A stretch of 64,000 nucleotides of DNA from a virus: IMG/VR virus record IMGVR_UViG_3300046674_000362, positions 21,482 to 85,481 of that record. The stretch is one strand, 5' to 3'. A program made the translations under genes and the position numbers. This document shows positions 58,808 to 64,000 of the stretch, piece by piece. Under the pieces are notes generated by a model that searched no databases, was not told the origin of the DNA, and saw only the letters and a program-made list of their open reading frames with translations. Positions within the stretch are counted from its first letter, which is position 1. Each line of letters begins with the position of its first letter.

Positions 58808-59599
58808 ATGGCTGAATTCATCAATCAACACGTCGAGCCGCCGCTGGATGGCTTCAACGCAATGGGGAAGCCGATCCCGGCCGATCAGCGCCAGCACGGC
58901 TATGACACTTGCAAGGAAATGGGCCTCGACTCGGCGCGCGCCTGGGAGTGCGTCAATGCGACTGCCGAACAGCTCGAACGCGACAAGCCGCACGAGGCCC
59001 AGGGCGCGGCCATGAAGTTCCTCGACCTGACCGGCGCGTATCGCCTCATGGCGGTGCTGCTGACCAAGGCAGGTGAACAGATCAAGCCTGTCGGCCGCAA
59101 TGCCGATCTGCGCGACGGTACGACCATTCGCGACGGCGAGGGCAAGCAGTACCGCGTGCATTACATGCGCAACAGCCTGATCGTCGCGCATCCTATTGTG
59201 GACGGCAAGGCGCAGGTAAGCCGCGATACCACGGTTCGGTTCTGGACCGACCCCGATATGCCGACAGCGGGAGAGAACGACCGCACCGATCCAGTGTACG
59301 TCGTCAGCCCGCCCACTGCCCCGGCGACGAAGCCCCGCCGCGAGGCTACCGCGCGCATGCTCCGCGACTACCCGAAGGTGCAAACTGTCTGGCTGGTCGA
59401 AGTTCCGCACACGAACGGCCGCACCAAGCAATACAAGGCCACCACCTACCCGGATAGCGAGCTGATCTTCCTCGAATCGTCGCCGCGCGGCCGGGCCATC
59501 GCCGCAGGCAACACGAAGAACCTGCTGCCCGCCGTCCGCGAGGCCATCGCCAAGGCGCGCACCGCCACCACCCAGGAACCCACCGGAGAACCGCAATGA
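58808..59599 (+). CDS. Hypothetical early-type protein, 263 residues
   Basis: MAEFINQHVEPPLDGFNAMG; the N-terminal part has several Cys and is helical (LTGAYRLMAVLLTKAGEQIK), the middle is beta-rich. Preceded by a GGCGGCGCAC leader like those after early-type promoters. Unrecognised. Confidence 0.55.
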   Translation: MAEFINQHVEPPLDGFNAMGKPIPADQRQHGYDTCKEMGLDSARAWECVNATAEQLERDKPHEAQGAAMKFLDLTGAYRLMAVLLTKAGEQIKPVGRNADLRDGTTIRDGEGKQYRVHYMRNSLIVAHPIVDGKAQVSRDTTVRFWTDPDMPTAGENDRTDPVYVVSPPTAPATKPRREATARMLRDYPKVQTVWLVEVPHTNGRTKQYKATTYPDSELIFLESSPRGRAIAAGNTKNLLPAVREAIAKARTATTQEPTGEPQ

Positions 59600-60204
59600 C
59601 CACCGACCGAGAGCGCGACGACCAGCACACCGCCCTTGTGCTGGCTGCTGAGACAGCCCTGACCAGCGCCGAGCGCGCAACATTCCTTTCCCGCTTCGAC
59701 CGCTCGCAAGCAGGCGCGAGCGTCGCCGATGTTCTCGACACGCTGCACAGCAATGATTCCAACATCGAACTGGTGGAGCAGCTTGCCGAGCGCCACGGCA
59801 ACCAAGTGCCCGAGCCGGGCCTACTCGCCGTCGCTATCCAGATCGCGAACCAACTGGACTATCAAGGCTTGTTCATGCGGCCGTGGGAAACCCTAGAACC
59901 GCTCATCGAGCGCATCCGGCCGCTGCTGGGCCTGCCCTCCTGGGAGCTGCGCATTGAAAGGGAAAAGCGCGACAAGCTGGAGCTGCTGGCCCCGCTGGGC
60001 TTCGAGGACTATGACGACGGCGAGCAACCCGGTGCGATCTGGCACCCGCTGATCGGCAACATCAACTACGGCAGCGTCCGACTGGACAACGTGATCGACC
60101 TCGCGTTCAAGGCCGGGCAGCAGCAGGGCATGAGCGAGCTGCGCGCCAAGTTCCGCGCCCTGCTCGATGTCGCCCCGGCACCGCGCCCCGAGGACGGCCA
60201 ATGA
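59596..60204 (+). CDS. Hypothetical early-type protein
   Basis: 202 residues, coupled to the previous gene. Helical, with acidic N-terminus and the segment QIANQLDYQGLFMRPWETLE. Unrecognised. Confidence 0.5.
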   Translation: MTTDRERDDQHTALVLAAETALTSAERATFLSRFDRSQAGASVADVLDTLHSNDSNIELVEQLAERHGNQVPEPGLLAVAIQIANQLDYQGLFMRPWETLEPLIERIRPLLGLPSWELRIEREKRDKLELLAPLGFEDYDDGEQPGAIWHPLIGNINYGSVRLDNVIDLAFKAGQQQGMSELRAKFRALLDVAPAPRPEDGQ

Positions 60205-60449
60205 GGATCGACGCGCGATTCAACAAGCGGACGGCCGATCAGGTCGAAGTCGCCACGCCAGCGGTGCAGGCCGGGCCGCAGTACGAGCTGGGCATGCGCG
60301 TGATGTTCTTCGCGACGAACGGCAGCGACAAGGGCCAGCTCGCCGCGAACATGAGCCCGATGGAGGCGCTGGCGTTCGCCGCCGAGCTGGTGACGACTGC
60401 CACCCGGCAACTGAAATACGAACAGGAGCGGGCCGCAAAAGCGAAATAG
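60201..60449 (+). CDS. Small early-type protein, last gene of the region
   Basis: 82 residues (MRIDARFNKRTADQVEVATP), beta then helix. It ends at the bidirectional terminator. Unrecognised. Confidence 0.5.
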   Translation: MRIDARFNKRTADQVEVATPAVQAGPQYELGMRVMFFATNGSDKGQLAANMSPMEALAFAAELVTTATRQLKYEQERAAKAK

Positions 60450-60466
60450 CCCCGCAGACCCCGCCA

Positions 60467-60490
60467 GCCCGCGCCCAGCGGGCTTTTTTT
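60467..60490. terminator. Bidirectional terminator between early-type and Hcp-Tae4 units
   Basis: GCCCGC-gccca-GCGGGC followed by seven T residues on plus. The minus side has no T run but its stem can still form. It ends the plus early-type region and probably the tae4 transcript. Confidence 0.82.
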
Positions 60491-60555
60491 CGTCCGTCCG
60501 ATACTTTCCTCGTCCAGACCGGCGCGCGGCTTATAGAGCCTCTAATCGCGCCGCC

Positions 60556-61044
60556 CTACTCCAGCGGCCAGAACCACGCCTCTTTGCTGGTCCAGTAGCA
60601 GTCATTCCCGCAGGCCAGCTCCCCAGCCCCGCCGAGCTGCGGCGAAATTATGTCGATGTGGCCGCCCTCATAGAGCCCCGGAATCAGGTGGAAGAACGAC
60701 ACGATGCCGCTGCGCCGCCCTATCAGCTCCGCAATTGCCGGGCCACTCCCGGCCTTCTCAGGATTGCCGAGCATTAAGGGGCGCGCAAGGATATGGGACA
60801 GCTTGATCTGCCCAGGCTCGATCATCTTGCCCTTGTGCGTCCCGGCCCTCACCTGTAGCCGTCCGTCAGGAATGTGGACGCCGGAACGCAGCAGTGCGAG
60901 GCTGGCTCGGATCGCGCAGGTATCGTGATAGGCCGGGTTTGGAATCAGGTCATCCCATCCGAGCTGGTGGAACAGCACCTCTCGGCTAATGTCGCGCCTG
61001 CGCGGGTACGCCTGCATCAGAACGGGGAACGGAATGGATCGCAT
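60556..61044 (-). CDS. Tae4-like peptidoglycan amidase
   Basis: Start at 61044 behind GGAGG; 162 residues, the usual Tae4 length. Active-site features align by eye: Cys43 in AYHDTCAIRASLALLRSGVH, His129 in GLYEGGHIDI, and CGNDC at 145-149, which matches the disulfide-plus-Asp segment of characterised Tae4 enzymes (CSDQC). These NlpC/P60-type enzymes cleave the D-Glu to mDAP bond of the peptide stem. No signal peptide is seen, as expected for a protein carried by Hcp or released by a holin. It is the last gene of the hcp-tai-tae4 operon. It could serve as endolysin, tail-borne amidase or secreted effector. Confidence 0.8.
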   Translation of the reverse strand: MRSIPFPVLMQAYPRRRDISREVLFHQLGWDDLIPNPAYHDTCAIRASLALLRSGVHIPDGRLQVRAGTHKGKMIEPGQIKLSHILARPLMLGNPEKAGSGPAIAELIGRRSGIVSFFHLIPGLYEGGHIDIISPQLGGAGELACGNDCYWTSKEAWFWPLE

Positions 61045-61046
61045 CG

Positions 61047-61454
61047 CTACCTCCGCGCAGGACAGGGGAATCGGGCGATATAGAGGCGCACCAGCTCGGC
61101 GGCGGCGCTTCTCGGCATGGTGCCCGCCCGCTGACGCAGCTCGTCCCAAATCCGGTCATCTACCTCGCCGGGCTTCATTCCAGGCGGCGCGCACCAGAGC
61201 CGCCCTTGCGTCGCATCGACCACGCCCGCCTGATAGCCTTCGGCGTAGCGCTGCGCATAGGCTGCGTCCGGGCGCTGATGCCACTTGTCCACGCCCGGCT
61301 GACCAGATACCTGCGCCACGAAATCATTACCGGAGAGGTGCCAGGGGAATACAACCAGCGGGCTCGCGGCAGCGTAGGCGGCAGCCACAACGATGCTCAG
61401 CACCACGACACCCCGCACGGACCTCCTGCGGCGCAATGTGCCGGGCCGCATCAT
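61047..61454 (-). CDS. Rap1a/Tai-family immunity-like protein
   Basis: Start at 61454 overlapping the hcp stop; 135 residues. An N-terminal membrane anchor or signal (RGVVVLSIVVAAAYAAASPL) leads to a mature region with YAQRYAEGYQAGVVDATQGR, then LWCAPPGM and a final ARFPC: the two Cys (88 and 131) and motif order fit Rap1a/Tai4 immunity proteins, which act in the periplasm and inhibit Tae4-type amidases. Two bases separate it from tae4. An inhibitor would protect the host wall until needed. The family call is by pattern; a profile search should test it. Confidence 0.68.
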   Translation of the reverse strand: MMRPGTLRRRRSVRGVVVLSIVVAAAYAAASPLVVFPWHLSGNDFVAQVSGQPGVDKWHQRPDAAYAQRYAEGYQAGVVDATQGRLWCAPPGMKPGEVDDRIWDELRQRAGTMPRSAAAELVRLYIARFPCPARR

Positions 61455-61942
61455 GCCACCCTGTTCGCTGACAAGTCCCAGCCGCCCGCCGTATTGCCGC
61501 CCGCGCCGCCCGTAATCTTCTGCATGCAATACTTCCACTTGACCTTGCCGAACTTGAGGCCGATATGCTCCTGCATCACGTCGCCACCGTTGACGCCCTG
61601 CGCCACCGATGCGATCAGCACGTTCTCCAGCTCGACCTCGTAGTATTTGACCCGCGTTCCGCTGCCGTCCGCGCGCATGAATTCGAGCTTGGCCTTCGGG
61701 ATCGTCTTGCCCATCGCGCAATGCTGGGCCAGTATCGGCGATGCGAGGTCCGCCGCCTTGTTGATGCTTACCTCTGTGAATTCGACTCGCTCGGCCGTGT
61801 GGCCGCCCGCCGTCGAGCTGGTCGCGCTCTTGGGCTGGGATAGCGCCCAGTTCACCGAACTACACTCGATCCAGCCCTTATGCGCATCGTCGCTCGACTC
61901 GCCCTTGATGCCCTCGACCTGCAAATACACGTCTATCGCCAT
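61451..61942 (-). CDS. Hcp-family (type VI secretion tube) protein
   Basis: Start at 61942 behind AGGAGG; an upstream in-frame ATG at 61960 has no ribosome site. 163 residues, as usual for Hcp. The opening MAIDVYLQVEGIKGESSDDA, KGWIECSSVNWALSQPKSAT, the middle ILAQHCAMGKTIPKAKLEF and the end TGGAGGNTAGGWDLSANRVA follow P. aeruginosa Hcp1 (MAVDMFIKIGDVKGESKD and ending YGWNIRQNVQA). Hcp hexamers stack as a tube and hold small effectors such as Tae4 in their lumen. Separate tube candidates exist at 7653 and 10893, so this is unlikely to be the main tail tube. It is the first gene of the operon. Confidence 0.85.
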   Translation of the reverse strand: MAIDVYLQVEGIKGESSDDAHKGWIECSSVNWALSQPKSATSSTAGGHTAERVEFTEVSINKAADLASPILAQHCAMGKTIPKAKLEFMRADGSGTRVKYYEVELENVLIASVAQGVNGGDVMQEHIGLKFGKVKWKYCMQKITGGAGGNTAGGWDLSANRVA

Positions 61943-62037
61943 GATTTTCCTCCTAGCCATGCAAGGAAGTCATCATGAGTTATGTGCGCACAGCCCGCAT
62001 TGCGCCCCAGCATGGATTCCGGGCTACCAAAAGCAAA

Positions 62038-62065
62038 GGCCCGACTGTCTCTCAACAATCGGGCC
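62038..62065 (-). terminator. Attenuator-like hairpin in the hcp leader
   Basis: GGCCCGA and TCGGGCC pair across 14 bases, followed on the minus strand by TTTGCTTTT. It lies between the promoter and hcp. Confidence 0.5.
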
Positions 62066-62112
62066 TCGGCCCGGCCGCCACCCGACGACCTCATGGGCTA
62101 TGCCCGAGGCGG

Positions 62113-62141
62113 ATCATACCGCCTTATCGCCGGGCAGGCAA
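62113..62141 (-). promoter_or_regulatory. Sigma70-type promoter for the hcp-tai-tae4 operon
   Basis: TTGCCT (62136-62141), a 17-base spacer and TATGAT (62113-62118) on the minus strand. The -10 sits inside the inverted repeat GGCGG-tatgat-CCGCC, a possible operator. It is unlike the early-type and TAGGAAAA elements. Confidence 0.55.
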
Positions 62142-62255
62142 AGCGACTTTTTCGCCATCGCCCGCCCGGAATCCATGTCCGTATGTCCCGCCCTGTCCAC
62201 AATTCGTTTGCCTAGCTTTTGGGCAGTCTTAAACCGGGTGCCCGGAAGCGCTCGA

Positions 62256-62498
62256 TTACGGCGCGGGCGCGGCCTCGTGGGTCACCGGCACGACTTCGGA
62301 CTGAGTCTCGATCCAGACCCTCGCGCCGCAGGAAAGCGGCTTTTCCGGGCTATGCACTACCTTGCTCGGGCCGTTGATGATGGCCTCATGGGCATACGTG
62401 TTGCTCTTGTGCGTCTTGATGGTCAGCGCCGGATCGTTCGCCCCGTTCTTGAGGTTCGCCCGGATTACGTGTTGGTTCACATGGATGATGGTTTTCAT
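62256..62498 (-). CDS. Conserved small phage protein
   Basis: 80 residues, start at 62498 (MKTIIHVNQHVIRANLKNGA). The segments EAIINGPSKVVHSPEKPLSC and GARVWIETQSEVVPVTHEAA match a small conserved family of tailed phages without known function. An upstream extension has no ribosome site. Confidence 0.65.
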   Translation of the reverse strand: MKTIIHVNQHVIRANLKNGANDPALTIKTHKSNTYAHEAIINGPSKVVHSPEKPLSCGARVWIETQSEVVPVTHEAAPAP

Positions 62499-62526
62499 GC
62501 TGCTTTCGGTTGAGTGTTGCGGGATG

Positions 62527-62811
62527 TCACTTGTTTCGTTTCGTCCGCTGCTCGCGGTGGCGCTTGCCGGTGCGGGGTGGCGGCAGGATCGGCCCGGCCC
62601 AGCGCTTCGGGGCGGCCTTGACCGGGTAAGGCTGCGGCGGCAGCTCGGGCAGCAGGTGCGCATCGCGCAGCAGGGCCGCGCCCAGGTCGGACGCCTCGAC
62701 CGCCTGGGGAACGTGACGCGACGCCACCAGCACCGCGCCAGAACCGCGTAGGGCCGCTTCCAGCGCCGCGCCGAGGGATGGGCCTGCCCCGATCACCAGA
62801 ACCGTGCTCAA
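62527..62811 (-). CDS. Small hypothetical protein with TTG start
   Basis: 94 residues, TTG start at 62811 behind GGAGG, TTGA overlap with the previous gene. It begins MSTVLVIGAGPSLGAALEAA, a Rossmann-like glycine loop, and ends in a basic tail. An NAD- or nucleotide-binding strand is possible. Confidence 0.5.
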   Translation of the reverse strand: MSTVLVIGAGPSLGAALEAALRGSGAVLVASRHVPQAVEASDLGAALLRDAHLLPELPPQPYPVKAAPKRWAGPILPPPRTGKRHREQRTKRNK

Positions 62812-63197
62812 GCGGCCTCCAGCGGTAGCGGGAGCTGGTCGCCGGGCTGCTGCCGGGCTTCGATGGCCGCCAGGAAGTGCGCGGAGTCGGCCCGCCTGTA
62901 TTCCCACAAGCGCGCGTGCTGCGGGTAGCGCACGGCGAACGCGCGCGCCAGATCGGGAGCCATGTGGTCATTGATCTTGAAGCTGCACGCCCCGGCCTCG
63001 CGCAACCGGGTGTAGTGCCTGATTTCCTCCACGATGGTGCGGGCTGAGAAATGCGTCCACCCGGCCGCGATGAGGTCGAGCGTTTGGCGCTCGAACTGCT
63101 GCCAGATCGGGTCATTGATGCCCAGCCAGTCCAGAAATTCGGGACGGAAGTAGGCCGCGAACGGCAGCAGATCATCATTGCGGTTCGGGTCCGTCAT
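62808..63197 (-). CDS. Phage protein adjacent to terminase
   Basis: 129 residues, start at 63197 with ATGA overlap. Helices include LGINDPIWQQFERQTLDLIA and WTHFSARTIVEEIRHYTRLR, then FKINDHMAPDLARAF. A conserved family near terminase genes with unknown role; a VRR- or small-terminase-like job is possible but not shown. Confidence 0.55.
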   Translation of the reverse strand: MTDPNRNDDLLPFAAYFRPEFLDWLGINDPIWQQFERQTLDLIAAGWTHFSARTIVEEIRHYTRLREAGACSFKINDHMAPDLARAFAVRYPQHARLWEYRRADSAHFLAAIEARQQPGDQLPLPLEAA

Positions 63198-64000
63198 GCG
63201 GCCTCCTGATCGAGCGGGGTGCCGTCCGGCTTCATCCCCATAGATGCCATGAGCTTTGCGCGGGCCTCGTCCTTGGCGCTGCCGTCGTTGGCCGCTTCCT
63301 CGCCCGCGAGGTTGTAGTAGGCGTCCTCCAGATAGGCGAACGACAGCGAATCCCATATGTCCGGCGACGGGATGCCCTCTTTGCGCATATCCTCTTTCTT
63401 GGCGATGTAGCGGCGGGCCTTCTCGTCGTAGTGGTACGGGATGCGCGAGCCTTCGCGCACGATCTGCTTGACGATGGCCGGGTCAATCCCCTCATCAATG
63501 CCGAATCGGCCCTCCTGCACGGCGCGGGACAGGCCGCAGATCGCTTGCGCGCGCTGGTTCGCATAGCGGTCCTTGTATTCCTTCTTGAAGTTCGGGATGC
63601 CCCAGTTCACTTTCTTGAAGTTGTGGAAGTCGGCCTTTTCGAGCTGCTTGCAAACGCCCAGGCCGATACCGCCCGCGTCCACCAGCGCCATGCTGTTGTT
63701 GAGCTGGCCCGCCTCGGTGATGATCCGGCCTGGGAGGTCGGACACATCCTGATCGTTCGAGCACACCGGCACCTTGACGAGCTGGACGCGGCGCGCGTTG
63801 TCGCCATACTCGCCGTCACCCGTCACCTTCAGCGCCAGCACCACGCTCTTGTCGCGGTAGCCGCCACCGCCCACGTCCACCGGCAGCAGCCACCCGAACG
63901 GCTCATCCGGGCGCACGGCGATGAGGCCGACGCATGCCTGAATGGCCTTTGGACCCAGCAGGTACTTGCTCGACTGCTCACTGAAGCGGCCCAGCACCTT
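63194..64000 (-). CDS. Terminase large subunit, C-terminal part (partial)
   Basis: Open to the right edge, at least 268 residues in view. The visible part is the RNase-H-like nuclease domain: VDVGGGGYRDKSVVLAL, MALVDAGGIGLGVCKQ and PSPDIWDSLSFAYLE hold the expected Asp residues. The ATPase part is outside the window. It cuts concatemeric DNA at the portal during packaging. Confidence 0.8.
   Translation of the reverse strand, partial: KVLGRFSEQSSKYLLGPKAIQACVGLIAVRPDEPFGWLLPVDVGGGGYRDKSVVLALKVTGDGEYGDNARRVQLVKVPVCSNDQDVSDLPGRIITEAGQLNNSMALVDAGGIGLGVCKQLEKADFHNFKKVNWGIPNFKKEYKDRYANQRAQAICGLSRAVQEGRFGIDEGIDPAIVKQIVREGSRIPYHYDEKARRYIAKKEDMRKEGIPSPDIWDSLSFAYLEDAYYNLAGEEAANDGSAKDEARAKLMASMGMKPDGTPLDQEAA

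Noticed and set aside
61949-61956. AGGAGGAAAA before hcp, like the TAGGAAAA element
   Set aside because: It is the ribosome binding site of hcp at ideal spacing.
61933-62094. A 53-codon minus frame in the hcp leader overlapping the hcp start
   Set aside because: No ribosome site and it runs through a hairpin; kept as leader sequence only.
61960-62255. Possible tRNA or structured RNA in the spacer before hcp
   Set aside because: No cloverleaf or CCA-type end could be drawn; only a promoter and one hairpin are supported.

Overview
The window is one 64 kb piece of the genome of a large, GC-rich, contractile-tailed phage (myovirus morphology). It has a tail sheath, tube-like proteins, a P2-like baseplate set (spike, hub, J-like and gp25-like wedge), portal, probable major capsid protein, tail-fibre genes and the C-terminal half of a terminase. 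Both window ends cut a gene, so the genome continues on each side. The sigma70-type promoters and high GC suggest a Gram-negative, probably beta- or gammaproteobacterial host; the sequence does not identify it. No DNA polymerase, primase, integrase, tRNA gene or CRISPR array was seen.

Layout. 1-13.2 kb (minus): virion genes (baseplate/tail, EF-hand protein, sheath, capsid, DarA-like protein, spike, hub, tube, tail lysozyme, portal). 13.4-14.4 kb (minus): a small early-type unit with its own promoter and terminator. 14.5-29.8 kb (minus): a cassette of very large polyvalent proteins, namely a 2267-residue DarB-like methyltransferase-helicase, a 720-residue and a 366-residue protein of unknown fold, a zinc-metalloprotease protein and an inorganic-pyrophosphatase-domain protein. 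29.9-34.3 kb (plus): early-type small genes. 34.3-43.7 kb (minus): tail, tail fibre and baseplate genes. 43.9-60.4 kb (plus): about 35 small early-type genes, many with zinc-ribbon motifs, a serine recombinase and a DUF3850 protein, interrupted by two minus-strand membrane or secreted proteins at 50.6-51.2 kb. 60.5-64 kb (minus): an Hcp, Tai-like, Tae4-like trio resembling a type VI secretion effector module, three small genes and the terminase.

Regulation is unusually legible. Early-type units (six clear copies on plus, one on minus) start from a near-identical promoter, TTGACG-N18-TACAAT, with the dyad TGTGAGCGCGTACA in the spacer and -10. Virion and polyvalent units on the minus strand are preceded by a different element, TAGGAAAA or one-base variants, in nine intergenic places, often directly after an intrinsic terminator. 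This looks like an early/late switch read from opposite strands.

Two systems stand out. The first is the hcp-tai-tae4 operon: a tube protein with Hcp-family features, a peptidoglycan amidase with a Tae4-like active site and a cognate immunity-like protein, with its own promoter, inside a phage genome. It may be a repurposed lysis module, a tail-delivered amidase or a cargo weapon for the host. The second is the DarB-like cassette, whose proteins share N- and C-terminal modules suggestive of common packaging or ejection signals, with a separate DarA-like protein near the capsid gene.
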